From contig NZ_VDOR01000003.1 in assembly GCF_007666205.1 (NCBI RefSeq), positions 102,785 to 166,784 on the forward strand: 64,000 bases of DNA, given 5' to 3'. This document shows positions 29,200 to 38,650 of the stretch, one piece after another. Source of the DNA: Kocuria palustris. GTDB lineage: Bacteria > Actinomycetota > Actinomycetes > Actinomycetales > Micrococcaceae. The position numbers were made by a program, and so were the translations under genes. Below the pieces are notes generated by a model. It saw only the letters and a list, made by a program, of their open reading frames with translations, was not told the DNA's origin and made no database searches. The number at the start of each line of letters is the position of its first letter. Within the stretch, counting starts at the first letter, position 1.

Positions 29200-31845
29200 G
29201 TGCCCGGTAAGAACCTGACCCGCGCCGAGGCCGCGCAGCGCGCCGCCGACCTCTCGGTCCAGTCCTACGACGTCGCCCTGGATCTGACCACCGGCGAGGA
29301 GACCTTCGAGGCGCTGACCACGGTCCGCTTCACGGCGCAGGAGCCGGGCGGCTCGACGTTCATCGATGCCTTCACGGCCTCGGTCGCCTCGGTGACGCTC
29401 AACGGGAAGGACCTGGATCCGGCCGAGGTCGCCGACGGCGTGCGCATCCGCCTGCCGGAGCTGGCCGAGCAGAACGAGCTCGTGATCGCCTCCACGATGG
29501 AGTACACCAACACCGGCGAGGGCCTGCACCGCTTCGTGGACCCGGCCGACGGGGAGGTCTACCTGTACTCGCAGTTCGAGGTCGCCGACACCCGCCGCAT
29601 GTTCCCCGTCTTCGAGCAGCCGGATCTCAAGGCGACGTTCGCGTTCACCGTGACGGCCCCGGCGCACTGGCAGGTCGTGTCGAACCAGCCCACCCCCGAG
29701 CCCGTCGTCGACGGGGACACGGGCACCTGGGCCTTCTCCCCGACCCCGGTGCTGCCCCCGTACATCACCGCTCTCGTGGCCGGCCCGTACGAGGTCGTGC
29801 GCGACGAGCTGACCTCCAGCGACGGCCGCACGATCCCGCTGGGCGTGTTCGCCCGGAAGTCGCTCATGGAGCACGTGGACGTCGAGGAGATGTTCCGGAT
29901 CACGAAGCAGGGCTTCGCGTTCTACGAGCAGCAGTTCGCCACGCCCTACCCGTTCGAGAAGTACGACCAGCTGTACGTCCCGCAGTTCAACGCCGGGGCG
30001 ATGGAGAACGCCGGGGCCGTGACGTTCGTGGAGAGCTACGTCTTCCGCTCCAGGCCCACGCAGGCACGCAAGGACCGCCGCGTCATCACGATCCTGCACG
30101 AGCTGGCCCACATGTGGTTCGGCAACCTGGTGACGATGCGCTGGTGGAACGACCTGTGGCTCAACGAGTCCTTCGCCGAGTACGCCTCGACCCTGGCCAG
30201 TGCCCAGGCCGCGGACGTCGAGGGCGCCTGGACGATCTTCGCCTCGGGCGAGAAGTCCTGGGGCTTCGAGCAGGACCAGCTGCCCACGACGCACCCGATC
30301 AAGGCCGAGATCGCCGATCTCGAGGACGTCCTGGTCAACTTCGACGGCATCACCTACGCCAAGGGCGCCTCGGTGCTCAAGCAGCTCGTGGCCTGGGTGG
30401 GCCAGGAGGAGTTCATGGCCGGGCTGCGTACCTACTTCGACGCCCACGGCTGGGCCAACGCCGAGCTGAAGGATCTCCTGGTCGAGCTCGAGCAGGCGTC
30501 GGGCCGCGACCTGAAGGACTGGTCCCGGCGCTGGCTCGAGACCGCCGGGGTCAACACCCTGATCCCCGCGCTCGAGCGCGACGACGACGGCGTCATCACC
30601 TCGTTCGCGATCGAGCAGACCGCCCCCGAGCAGCTGCCCACCCTGCGCCCGCACCGTTTGGCGGTGGGCTTCTACGACGTCGACGACGCCACCGGCCGGC
30701 TGCAGCGCACCCACCGCCACGAGCTCGACATCGACGGCGCACGCACCGAGGTCCCCGAGCTGATCGGCAGGGAGGCCCCCGACCTGGTCCTGGTCAACGA
30801 CGACGACCTCGCCTACGCCAAGATCCGCCTGGACGAGTGCTCCCGGGACACCGCCGCCGAGCACCTCAAGGACTTCGCGGACTCCCTGCCGCGCGCTCTG
30901 GTGTGGCAGGCGGTCTGGGACGGCGTGCACGACGGCGTCACCCCGGCGCGCGCCTACGTGGACACGGTGCTGCACAACATCGGCACGGAGACCGATTCCA
31001 CGACGGTGAACCTGCAGCTCAAGCAGCTGGACCTGGTGCTGGACTCCTACGTCGCCCCCGAGGCGCGGCAGGCGACCGACCGCGAGGCCGCGCAGCGGCT
31101 GTGGGAGCTGGCCGAGCAGGCCGATCCCGGATCCGACCACCAGCTCCAGTTCGTCACCTCCTTCGCCCGGCGCGCGGCCGAGGAGGACCACCTGGACCTC
31201 GTCCAGCAGCTGCGCTCCGGTCGGCGTCGGCTCGAGGGCCTCGAGATCGACGCCGAGCTGAGCTGGTCCCTGCTGATCGCCCTGGCCGCCGGCGGACGGG
31301 CCGGCGCCGAGGACATCGAGGCCGCCCTGCAGGCCGACAACACCGAGCACGGCGCGATCTCCGCCTCGACCGCCCGGGCCGCGATCCCGACCCCCGAGGC
31401 CAAGGCCGAGACCTGGCGGGCCGTCGTGGACGAGGGCACCATGCCCAACTCCCTCCAGGCGGCCGCGATCGCCGGGTTCCGCCGCACCCCGGACGCCGAG
31501 CTGCTCGCGCCGTACACACAGCGCTACTTCGAGCAGATCGCCGAGATCTACCGGAGCCGCTCGCACGAGCTCGCGGAGCAGATCGCGGTGGGCCTGTTCC
31601 CCCGCACCCCCGTCCAGCAGACGGTCGACGCGGCCGATGCCTTCCTGGCGCAGCTGCCCGACGACCTCAACGGGCTGCGCCGACTGGCCCTGGAGGGCCG
31701 CGACCGCGTGGTCCGCGCCGTGGCGGCGCAGCAGGTCGATGCGGCGCACCCCGCCTCGCCGGAGGCACGGGGCGCCCGCCCGGCGGGACACACCGATGCG
31801 GCTGCCCCGGCCCGGACCCCCGCACCGCAGACCCCGACGGACTGA
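29200..31845 (+). CDS. pepN: Aminopeptidase N (M1 metallopeptidase)
   Basis: Cytosolic zinc exopeptidase of 881 residues that removes N-terminal residues from peptides, probably downstream of Clp and other proteases. Zinc site HELAH at 300-304 with Glu323 (LNESFAEY), and exopeptidase motif GAMEN at 266-270. The C-terminal ERAP1-like helical domain follows. GTG 29200 is chosen because GAAAGGA lies in front; an in-frame ATG at 29101 would add 33 residues of unlike sequence. The C-terminal 40 residues are Ala/Pro-rich and probably disordered. Confidence 0.96.
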   Translation: MPGKNLTRAEAAQRAADLSVQSYDVALDLTTGEETFEALTTVRFTAQEPGGSTFIDAFTASVASVTLNGKDLDPAEVADGVRIRLPELAEQNELVIASTMEYTNTGEGLHRFVDPADGEVYLYSQFEVADTRRMFPVFEQPDLKATFAFTVTAPAHWQVVSNQPTPEPVVDGDTGTWAFSPTPVLPPYITALVAGPYEVVRDELTSSDGRTIPLGVFARKSLMEHVDVEEMFRITKQGFAFYEQQFATPYPFEKYDQLYVPQFNAGAMENAGAVTFVESYVFRSRPTQARKDRRVITILHELAHMWFGNLVTMRWWNDLWLNESFAEYASTLASAQAADVEGAWTIFASGEKSWGFEQDQLPTTHPIKAEIADLEDVLVNFDGITYAKGASVLKQLVAWVGQEEFMAGLRTYFDAHGWANAELKDLLVELEQASGRDLKDWSRRWLETAGVNTLIPALERDDDGVITSFAIEQTAPEQLPTLRPHRLAVGFYDVDDATGRLQRTHRHELDIDGARTEVPELIGREAPDLVLVNDDDLAYAKIRLDECSRDTAAEHLKDFADSLPRALVWQAVWDGVHDGVTPARAYVDTVLHNIGTETDSTTVNLQLKQLDLVLDSYVAPEARQATDREAAQRLWELAEQADPGSDHQLQFVTSFARRAAEEDHLDLVQQLRSGRRRLEGLEIDAELSWSLLIALAAGGRAGAEDIEAALQADNTEHGAISASTARAAIPTPEAKAETWRAVVDEGTMPNSLQAAAIAGFRRTPDAELLAPYTQRYFEQIAEIYRSRSHELAEQIAVGLFPRTPVQQTVDAADAFLAQLPDDLNGLRRLALEGRDRVVRAVAAQQVDAAHPASPEARGARPAGHTDAAAPARTPAPQTPTD

Positions 31846-31856
31846 CGCCCGGGCCG

Positions 31857-31886
31857 CCGGGACCGCTTTCGGGCGAGCGGTCCCGG
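31857..31886 (+). terminator. Terminator after pepN
   Basis: 11-bp inverted repeat CCGGGACCGCT/AGCGGTCCCGG with an 8-base loop, twelve bases after the pepN stop. Confidence 0.7.
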
Positions 31887-31953
31887 TCGGAGCACGCGAC
31901 CCACGCCCACGAACCGGCCCGCCGGGGCCGGGTACACCGACGAGGAGGCCACC

Positions 31954-32529
31954 ATGACCGAGCCCGCCGCACCGGATGAGGGGCCCGTCCCCGCCGAGGA
32001 TCCCGCCCAGCAGACCGGGACCGGGGCTTCGGCGCCGAGCGATGCCCGGCTGATCCCGGTGGGGCGCCCGCTGTCGGCGATGCGCCGACCGCAGAGGGGA
32101 GCACCCGCCGGGTCGCCGGACGGCCAGGAGCCCGACGGGGCGGACGCGTCCGAGAACTCGTCGTTCTACGACCAGATCGGCGGCCACGAGACCTTCGCCA
32201 AGCTCACGCGGGAGTTCTACGCGCGCGTGGCCGAGGACGAGGAGTTCCGCGCGATGTATCCCGAGCAGGACCTGGGCCCGGCCGAGCGGCGACTGCGGAT
32301 GTTCCTTGAGCAGTACTGGGGAGGCCCGACCACGTACTCGCAGGAGCGCGGGCACCCCCGGCTGCGGATGCGGCACATGCCCTTCACGGTGGACGCGAAG
32401 GCCCGCGACACATGGCTGCGGCACATGCGCGCGGCCGTGGACACCCTGGACCTCTCGCCCCTGCACGAGGGCATCCTGTGGGACTACCTCGAGCGCGCCG
32501 CGCGCTCGCTGGTGAACACCCCCGGGTGA
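31954..32529 (+). CDS. glbO: Group II truncated haemoglobin with N-terminal extension
   Basis: Haem protein of the GlbO type, linked in actinobacteria to oxygen or oxidant handling. The globin part (about residues 68-191) starts [21 protein letters not shown] and has the group II pattern [13 protein letters not shown] with proximal His141. A 65-residue N-terminal extension rich in Pro, Ala and Asp has no visible fold; a later start is possible, but no internal Met with a better ribosome site is evident. It lies after the pepN terminator, and a linked gene is not seen. Confidence 0.9.
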   Translation: MTEPAAPDEGPVPAEDPAQQTGTGASAPSDARLIPVGRPLSAMRRPQRGAPAGSPDGQEPDGADASENSSFYDQIGGHETFAKLTREFYARVAEDEEFRAMYPEQDLGPAERRLRMFLEQYWGGPTTYSQERGHPRLRMRHMPFTVDAKARDTWLRHMRAAVDTLDLSPLHEGILWDYLERAARSLVNTPG

Positions 32530-32547
32530 TCCCGCGGGGCGCGCGCC

Positions 32548-33213
32548 TCAGCGGCGGATGAGGACGAAGCCTCCCGGGCAGGCCAGCCGGGCCCAGGCGC
32601 CATGCGCGGCCACCGGGATCCGGGAGTCGTCGTCGGCGCGCAGGAAGCCCAGCGACCAGGCCGCGAAAGCCGCCCCGTCCGGGATGTCCGTCCCCTCCCC
32701 GGGTGTGCTCCCCCAGGCGGAGACCCTGCCCCACACCTGCGCCCGCACCCGGTCCACCATCTCGCGCCCCGCATCGGTGGGCACGGTGCGGGCGACCTCC
32801 TCGATCCCCTCCCGGGCGGTGGCCACGAGCTCCGGGGCCGGCACGGAGGCGACGGTCTCCCAGCCGGACAGCGACGGGGAGATGCCCGCCCAGGCGGCCT
32901 GGGCGTCGTGGGGCGGCAGGCCCAGACGGAGGTCCTCCCGATCGGCGCGGGGCATGCGGTCCAGCACCCCGCCCAGGGACACGACCGCGTCGAGCTCGGA
33001 GGGCTCCGCGAGCGCGGCGGTGCGCAGGCCCAGCACGGTCGGGGTGGAGTCGAGCAGCCCCTGCTTGGCCAGCGCGCAGGTCCAGATCCCCACGGCGCCG
33101 CCCACGGCCTGGAAGCGCACGGCGCCGTCGTCGTCCACGGACCGCGCGCGGCTCAGATACGTTCCGACGTCCTCGATCGACTCCCGGTCCAGCAGCCGCA
33201 GCGAGCGGCCCAT
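32548..33213 (-). CDS. Conserved protein of unknown function
   Basis: 221 residues from ATG 33213. Soluble, with no signal or membrane helix: it starts MGRSLRLLDRESIEDVGTYL, has SRARSVDDDGAVRFQAVGG and the end WARLACPGGFVLIRR. It follows the thioesterase gene after one base, so they form an operon. I do not recognise a named family; similar-looking proteins occur beside hotdog thioesterases in Micrococcales as I recall. The mention of GFVLIRR-type ending is descriptive only. Confidence 0.75.
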   Translation of the reverse strand: MGRSLRLLDRESIEDVGTYLSRARSVDDDGAVRFQAVGGAVGIWTCALAKQGLLDSTPTVLGLRTAALAEPSELDAVVSLGGVLDRMPRADREDLRLGLPPHDAQAAWAGISPSLSGWETVASVPAPELVATAREGIEEVARTVPTDAGREMVDRVRAQVWGRVSAWGSTPGEGTDIPDGAAFAAWSLGFLRADDDSRIPVAAHGAWARLACPGGFVLIRR

Positions 33214-33214
33214 C

Positions 33215-33706
33215 TCAGCCCTCCTCGTCGCCCTCGGTCCCGGAGGGACGGCGCTTGAAGGCGGTCGGCTCGCCGCTGAAGTGCTCCAGGAAGGCGCGCT
33301 GCTCGTCGCCGAGCGGTTCGGGGCGGCCGGTCTCCGCATCGACCTCGACGGTCGTGGACTGGGCGATCGCGAAGACCGTCCCGCCGCCCTGCTCCTGCAG
33401 GCGGTAGTTGAGCACGTAGGAGCTCTTGCTGATGTGCGATGCCCAGACCTCGACCTCGACCGGATCGGTCCGGTAGTTCATCTGCTGGAGGTACTCGACC
33501 TCCTGGCGCCCGATGACGGTCAGCCGATCGCCGACCATCTCCCGGTACGTGGTGCCGGCGGGGACGCCCGGGGCGTCCTCCAGCGTCATCTCGCCGAGGC
33601 GGATCCTGGCGTCCTCGAAGTACTGGAGCTGCATGACGTTGTTCGCGTGGCCGAAGGAGTCGATGTCGCCGAAGCGCATCTGGATGGGGATGGTGAGCGT
33701 GTTCAT
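33215..33706 (-). CDS. Hotdog-fold acyl-CoA thioesterase (4HBT/FcbC type)
   Basis: 163 residues from ATG 33706. Opening IQMRFGDIDSFGHANNVMQL contains the 4HBT signature with the catalytic Asp of GDIDSFGHANN, followed by a single hotdog domain. Probable cytosolic hydrolase of short-chain or aromatic acyl-CoAs; the true substrate is unknown. The start is uncertain because the GGAG is close to the ATG (three bases); GTG 33757 is an alternative. Divergent from tesB, which encodes a second, double-hotdog thioesterase. Confidence 0.85.
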   Translation of the reverse strand: MNTLTIPIQMRFGDIDSFGHANNVMQLQYFEDARIRLGEMTLEDAPGVPAGTTYREMVGDRLTVIGRQEVEYLQQMNYRTDPVEVEVWASHISKSSYVLNYRLQEQGGGTVFAIAQSTTVEVDAETGRPEPLGDEQRAFLEHFSGEPTAFKRRPSGTEGDEEG

Positions 33707-33769
33707 GATCTCCATGGAAGCACATGCCCCCGACGGCGCACCGTCGGACCCGCGCACGCAGCGCGACCG

Positions 33770-33775
33770 TAGAAT
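33770..33775 (+). promoter_or_regulatory. -10 element of a leaderless-type tesB promoter
   Basis: TAGAAT with eight bases between its end and the tesB ATG at 33784. In actinobacteria the first transcribed base lies about seven bases after the -10, so the mRNA would begin at or one base before the ATG. No Shine-Dalgarno sequence is present. Confidence 0.6.
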
Positions 33776-33783
33776 CGGGCCCC

Positions 33784-34779
33784 ATGAGCGAGAACCCCAG
33801 CGCCGAGCGCCGCCCCTCCACCGCCGTGCCCAGCAGCCCGGACCCGTCAGGCGGGCCGGGCGCCTCGGAGGAGCCGGCCAAGGACCCCGCGCAGCGCACC
33901 CAGGACCTGGTCGACATGCTGCGGCTGGCCGACGGCGGGGGCGCCCGCACGCACGAGGACATCTTCGTGGGGCGCACGCTGTCCGCCGTGCGCGGCTCGG
34001 TCTACGGGGGGCAGGTCATGGCCCAGTCCGTGACCGCGGCCATGCGCACCGTCGAGCAGCCGGAGTGGCCCATCCACTCCATGCACGCCTACTTCCTGCG
34101 CGCCGGCGACATCCGCGAGCCGATCACGTTCGGGGTCGAGCGGATGCGCGACGGCCGCTCGTTCTCCACCCGCCGGGTCCACGCGTACCAGTTCGGGGCC
34201 ACGATCTTCTCCGGCATCTTCTCGTTCCAGGCCCCGGCCGACGGCGTGACGCACCAGGACCGCATGCCGCAGGGCATGCCCGACCCGGAGTCGCTGCCCA
34301 CCGCCGAGGCCCTGCTGCGGGGAGTCCCGCTGTCGGCGGCGCGGACCGTGATCGAGCGGCCGTTCGACATCCGCTACATCACCGAGCCGCTGTACCTGAA
34401 GCCGGACGAGGACCGGGAGCCGTTCAACGCGGTGTGGGTGCGCACCCACAGCCGCCTGCCCGACGACCCGCAGCTGCACCAGGCCGCGCTGGCCTACGTC
34501 TCCGACTACGTGATGCTCGAGCCGGCGCTGCGCCGGCACGGCAAGGTCTGGACCCAGAAGGGCATGTCCATGGCCTCGCTCGATCACGCGATGTGGTGGC
34601 ACCGCCCGGCCCGGGCCGACGAGTGGCTGCTCTACGTGCAGACCTCGCCGTCCGCCTCCGGGGCCCGCGCGCTGGGCGAGGGCCGGATGTTCGACCGGGA
34701 GGGCCGGCTCGTGGCCACGACGATGCAGGAGGGCATGATGCGCCTGCCCGAGTTCCGGGACCCGGCCCCGCAGGCCTGA
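33784..34779 (+). CDS. tesB: Acyl-CoA thioesterase II
   Basis: 331-residue double-hotdog thioesterase that releases fatty acids from acyl-CoAs. Typical pieces: VYGGQVMAQSV near the N-terminal hotdog, MHAYFLRAGD, SFSTRRVHAYQFG, YVSDYVMLEPALRRHG, MASLDHAMWWHRP and the end EGMMR. An acidic, Ala/Pro-rich N-terminal 45 residues precede the fold. The start is fixed by the close -10. Lies beside another thioesterase transcribed in the opposite direction. Confidence 0.95.
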   Translation: MSENPSAERRPSTAVPSSPDPSGGPGASEEPAKDPAQRTQDLVDMLRLADGGGARTHEDIFVGRTLSAVRGSVYGGQVMAQSVTAAMRTVEQPEWPIHSMHAYFLRAGDIREPITFGVERMRDGRSFSTRRVHAYQFGATIFSGIFSFQAPADGVTHQDRMPQGMPDPESLPTAEALLRGVPLSAARTVIERPFDIRYITEPLYLKPDEDREPFNAVWVRTHSRLPDDPQLHQAALAYVSDYVMLEPALRRHGKVWTQKGMSMASLDHAMWWHRPARADEWLLYVQTSPSASGARALGEGRMFDREGRLVATTMQEGMMRLPEFRDPAPQA

Positions 34780-34857
34780 GCGGCCGCGGACGGGCGACGG
34801 GACATCGCTCACCGCGGCCGACCAGCCCAGCACAGCCGGCCAGCCCAGCGCGGCCGA

Positions 34858-36186
34858 TCAGACCGGGAGGCGGCCCGTCGCGCGCTGATGCCGCTGGACC
34901 ACGACGATCCCGGCCGCGGTGACCGCCAGCCCGAGCAGGATCGCGACCAGGTACCCGGTCGCCGCGGCCGCGCTGAGCCCGGCCCAGGCGCCGATCGTGC
35001 CGGCGAGCATGGCCAGGCAGCTCAGCAGCGTGAAATCGGTGCCGGCGTGGCCGGTGCGGCACAGGTCCAGGTTGACCGCGTACATCCCGGTGTTGAGCAC
35101 CGTGTAGCCGGCCAGGAGCAGGCACGCGCCTGCCACGGCGCAGATCCCCTCGGGGCCGGTCGCATCCGCCGCCTCCGGTCCCGCCGCGGCGGCGGCCATC
35201 GGCAGCAGCAGCACGCCGCCCAGGGCCTGCATCCCCGCTCCGACGGCCATCACCGGGGCCCGGCCCCAGCGCGGCAGCGCCGCCCCGGCCGCCAGCCCGG
35301 CCGCCAGGGCGGGGACGGCGGCCACCACCGAAGTGACCAGCCCGATGCGCGCGAGCGACCACTGGGCGTCGGTCAGCACGGGTGTGACGAGCGACCACAG
35401 CGCGGCGGATCCGCCGGTGGCCAGCGGCAGCGCCGCGAAGGCCCACAGCCGGGCCTTCGGCGCGGCGAGCACGCCTACCAGATCCGCCCAGCGCGGCCGG
35501 GCCGCGGCGGCCCCCGCCCGCGGGGCCTCGCGATGGCGCAGCACCGGGATCATGGCCGCGGCGGTGCACACCGCCAGCAGGCCCACCGCCGCGCGCCAGC
35601 CCCACAGATCATGCACGGCCAGGGCGGCGCCGCCCCCGATCACGGTGCCGACGTAGCTGGCGGCCACCTGCACCGCGGCCCCGCGGTCGTGCTGGGCGTC
35701 GGGCAGCTCACGGACCGAGAGGGCGTCGGCGGCGATGTCCTGCGTCGCCGAGAACAGCACGAACAGCCCGGCCAGCAGGATCACCGGCCCCAGCTGCGCG
35801 ACGGGATCGCCGATCAGCGCCAGGCACAGCAGCGTCGCCACCATGAGCGACTGCAGCAGCAGCGCCCAGGCGCGGTGGTGCCCCGCCGACGGCGAGGGCG
35901 ACCATCGGTCCAGCAGCGGGGCCCACAGCACCTTCAGCGGCCAGATGAGCCCGAGCAGCTGCAGGGTCCCCAGGGTCGACAGCGCCGCGCCGCCGTCGCG
36001 CAGGATGCCGGTGAGCCCCGTGGACAGGAACGACGCGCCGATGAACTGCGTCGTGTACAGCGCCCACAGCAGGCTCCAGAGCCCCGCGGGCACGACGGCG
36101 GGCACTCCGGCCGCGGTCGTCTGCCCGGCGGGCTGCGGGCCGCGCTCCCCGGGGACGCGGGTGCTCGATCCGGATGCGGTGCTCAT
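34858..36186 (-). CDS. MFS permease of the RhtX/FptX-AmpG type, probable siderophore transporter
   Basis: 442 residues with 12 predicted membrane helices. The helix 4-5 sequence LFSATQDIAADALSV and the early LKVLWAPLLDRW are features of AmpG-like MFS proteins, the group to which the siderophore permeases RhtX and FptX belong. Its ATG overlaps the stop of the siderophore-interacting reductase gene, and both face the IdeR-type box, so import of the ferric siderophore or export of the free one is likely; direction cannot be told from sequence. Confidence 0.8.
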   Translation of the reverse strand: MSTASGSSTRVPGERGPQPAGQTTAAGVPAVVPAGLWSLLWALYTTQFIGASFLSTGLTGILRDGGAALSTLGTLQLLGLIWPLKVLWAPLLDRWSPSPSAGHHRAWALLLQSLMVATLLCLALIGDPVAQLGPVILLAGLFVLFSATQDIAADALSVRELPDAQHDRGAAVQVAASYVGTVIGGGAALAVHDLWGWRAAVGLLAVCTAAAMIPVLRHREAPRAGAAAARPRWADLVGVLAAPKARLWAFAALPLATGGSAALWSLVTPVLTDAQWSLARIGLVTSVVAAVPALAAGLAAGAALPRWGRAPVMAVGAGMQALGGVLLLPMAAAAAGPEAADATGPEGICAVAGACLLLAGYTVLNTGMYAVNLDLCRTGHAGTDFTLLSCLAMLAGTIGAWAGLSAAAATGYLVAILLGLAVTAAGIVVVQRHQRATGRLPV

Positions 36187-36950
36187 GCGTGCCTCCAGTA
36201 GGCCGTGGCGCAGATGCGCTCCTCGGGCAGGCGGTGGTCCGTGCGCAGGGTGCGCACGAGAGCTCGGGTGTCAGCGGCCTCGAGCGCGATCCACACGCGG
36301 TCGGCCGGGCCCGGCGGTCTCGCGGTCCAGTGCTCGGCGAGCGCGGCCGGGGCGCCGCCCGACCCCGTGCGTCGGATGCGGTGCAGCTCGTGCCCGGCGC
36401 CCGCGCGCACCGGCAGAGCCGCATCGGCAGGGTCCCGGTGCTCGAGCCAGATCTCCACGCCCTCCTGGCCGGTCAGCTCCGCGAGCAGGGAGTTCAGCGC
36501 CGGCAGAGCCGCCGAGTCCCCCACGAGCACCGTGCGCGCCCCGTCCGGCAGGTCCGCACCGAGCTCGGCGGTCCCCGCCCCGGCCCGATGACGGCGGCCG
36601 GGGGCCCACGGCTGCTTCGCGCCGAGCAGCGAGGCGCTGATCCGGTCGCCGGGACGACACGCCCGGGCCCAGTCGCAGGCGGCCCCTTCGTGCAGCGCGA
36701 ACTCCAGGGCGAAGCGCCCGGTCTCCGGATCGGGGTCCACGAGGGTGAAGGCGCGCTGGTGGTCCCTGCCGTCGCGGGTGAACCACAGCCGCAGCCACAT
36801 GGTCGGGAACGGCGCGCGCCGGGCCAGCAGGCCGCCGTCCTCGACCTCGATCCGCAGGTACGCCGGAGCGATCTGCTGCTTGGCCAGCACCGTCAGCTCC
36901 GTCTCCACGGAGCCCAGCGCTCGCACGGCCAGGGCCTCCCAGCGCGCCAT
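36183..36950 (-). CDS. Siderophore-interacting protein (SIP), ferric-siderophore reductase
   Basis: 255-residue flavin- and NAD(P)H-dependent reductase that releases iron from imported ferric siderophores in the cytosol. It shows the FAD-binding domain (IEVEDGG, with LRLWFTRDGRDHQRAFTLVD matching the family R-x-Y-T-like site as RAFT) and a C-terminal NAD(P) domain (VLVGDSAALPALNSLL, ending ATAYWRHA; usual YWR.G). The first gene leftward from the iron box at 37037, so it should be repressed by iron-loaded DtxR/IdeR. Confidence 0.92.
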   Translation of the reverse strand: MARWEALAVRALGSVETELTVLAKQQIAPAYLRIEVEDGGLLARRAPFPTMWLRLWFTRDGRDHQRAFTLVDPDPETGRFALEFALHEGAACDWARACRPGDRISASLLGAKQPWAPGRRHRAGAGTAELGADLPDGARTVLVGDSAALPALNSLLAELTGQEGVEIWLEHRDPADAALPVRAGAGHELHRIRRTGSGGAPAALAEHWTARPPGPADRVWIALEAADTRALVRTLRTDHRLPEERICATAYWRHA

Positions 36951-37036
36951 CGACGTCCTCCTGCTCGAGCCCGGCTGCCGCCGGTCGGCGGACAGCGCGC
37001 CTCCGACGCGCCGCCGGCCGCTGACTGCGGCATGAC

Positions 37037-37055
37037 TAACCTTAGGCTAACCTCA
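37037..37055. promoter_or_regulatory. IdeR/DtxR iron box between SIP and desA
   Basis: TAACCTTAGGCTAACCTCA matches the 19-base DtxR/IdeR consensus TTAGGTTAGSCTAACCTAA at 15 positions, with a perfect TTAGGCTAACCT core. It lies between divergent siderophore uptake and biosynthesis genes, so both units should be repressed when iron is plentiful. No other such box was found in the window. Confidence 0.9.
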
Positions 37056-37138
37056 CCTTCGGTCGCCGGGCGGCGCGCCGGGTCCCCGGGCGCCGCAGTG
37101 CCGGCGATGCCCCGATTCCCCGGCGGAAGGTCCAGATC

Positions 37139-38650
37139 GTGTCCTCAGCCCCCCTCCTCCGAGCCGCCGAGCGGCCGGCCTCTCCCCTGCTGCACGCAGC
37201 CACCGCGACGCGCCAGCAGCACGAGATCGAGGCCGCGGCCCAGACGGCCCTGCGGCATCTGGCCGCTGCCGGCTCCGCCCGCTCGAGCGCGGATCACGCC
37301 GATCTCAGCGCTCTGATCGAGCCGATCGACCTGGACGCCCCGCTGGGCGACGTGGACGCGGCGCTGCGCGAGCTGGAGGCCGTCTGGCTGCCCCACGCCG
37401 TGTGGTTCCACCACCCGCGCACCGCGGCGCATCTCAACTGCCCGGTGGCCACCGCGGCCGTGGCGGCCGAGACCATGGCCGCCGCTGTGAACACGTCCGT
37501 GGACACCTGGGACCAGTCGACCGCTGCGACGCTCATCGAGCGCCGGGTCCTGGCCTGGACGGCCGAGCGCCTGGGCTTCCGGACCCGTCCGGCCGACGAC
37601 GGCCCCGAAGCCGACGGGATGTTCACCCCCGGCGGGACGACCTCGACCCTGCAGGCGCTGATGATCGCCCGCGACGAGGCGCTCGAGCGGACCCGCGGGG
37701 CCGGCGGCTCCCGGCCGGAGCGCGCGGCCCGCCTGCGGATCCTCGCCTCGGCCGAGTCCCACTTCTCCGTGCGCACGGCGGCGCATGTGCTCGGCCTGGA
37801 CGACGACGCCGTCGTGACCGTGGCCTGCGATGCCTCCGGGCGGATGCGCCCCGACGCCCTGGCGGCCGCACTGGCGCAGCTGCCGCGGCAGGGGCTGTGC
37901 GCCGCGGCCGTCGTGGCCACCGCCGGGACCACCGACCGCGGGGCGATCGACCCGCTCGAGCCGATCGCACGGATCTGCCGCGAGCACGGCGCCTGGCTGC
38001 ATGTGGATGCGGCCTACGGCGGCGGCCTGCTGACCTCGGCGACGCATCGCCGCCGGCTGGCCGGGATCGAGCAGGCGGACTCGGTGACCCTGGACTTCCA
38101 CAAGATGTGGTTCCAGCCGGTGGCCTGCTCGACCGTGATCGTCCGCGACGCCCGCACCCTGCGTCACTGCACCCACCACGCGGCGTACCTGAACCCCGCG
38201 GACACCCCGGAACCCAATCAGGTGGACCGCTCGCTGCAGACGACCCGGCGCTTCGACGCGCTGAAGATCTGGACCACGCTGCGCGCCCACGGAGCGGATG
38301 CGCTCGGAGCGCTCGTCGATCGCTGCCTGGAGCTGGCCCAGGAGGTCGCCGAGCTGATCGAGGACGACGAGCGCTTCGAGCTCGTGTGCCCTCCCTCGAT
38401 CTCCACGGTGCTGTTCCGATGGCGGCCGCCGAGCGGCCCGGCCGACCCCTGGGTGCGCCCGATCCGCCGGCTGGTGTGGGATCGCGGGCAGTGCACCGTG
38501 GCCGAGACCGTCGTGGGGGGCCGCCCGTGCCTCAAGCTGACCCTCCTGAATCCCGAGGCCGGCACCGCTGATCTGGCCGAGGTGCTCGAGCACGTCCACG
38601 CGGCCGGCGCGGACCTGACGGCCGCTGCCCGACAGGCGGTGAGCGCATGA
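37139..38650 (+). CDS. desA: PLP-dependent lysine (diamino acid) decarboxylase, DesA-like
   Basis: Fold-type I decarboxylase (503 residues) that should convert lysine to cadaverine (or ornithine to putrescine), the diamine of hydroxamate siderophores. HVDAAYGG (His288, Asp290) and the PLP lysine Lys322 in LDFHKMWFQP are in place; VNTSVDTWDQ and MFTPGGTTST are typical of the group. GTG 37139 has GGAAGG upstream. First gene of a four-gene operon in which each gene overlaps the next by ATGA, beginning about 85 bases after the iron box. Confidence 0.93.
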   Translation: MSSAPLLRAAERPASPLLHAATATRQQHEIEAAAQTALRHLAAAGSARSSADHADLSALIEPIDLDAPLGDVDAALRELEAVWLPHAVWFHHPRTAAHLNCPVATAAVAAETMAAAVNTSVDTWDQSTAATLIERRVLAWTAERLGFRTRPADDGPEADGMFTPGGTTSTLQALMIARDEALERTRGAGGSRPERAARLRILASAESHFSVRTAAHVLGLDDDAVVTVACDASGRMRPDALAAALAQLPRQGLCAAAVVATAGTTDRGAIDPLEPIARICREHGAWLHVDAAYGGGLLTSATHRRRLAGIEQADSVTLDFHKMWFQPVACSTVIVRDARTLRHCTHHAAYLNPADTPEPNQVDRSLQTTRRFDALKIWTTLRAHGADALGALVDRCLELAQEVAELIEDDERFELVCPPSISTVLFRWRPPSGPADPWVRPIRRLVWDRGQCTVAETVVGGRPCLKLTLLNPEAGTADLAEVLEHVHAAGADLTAAARQAVSA

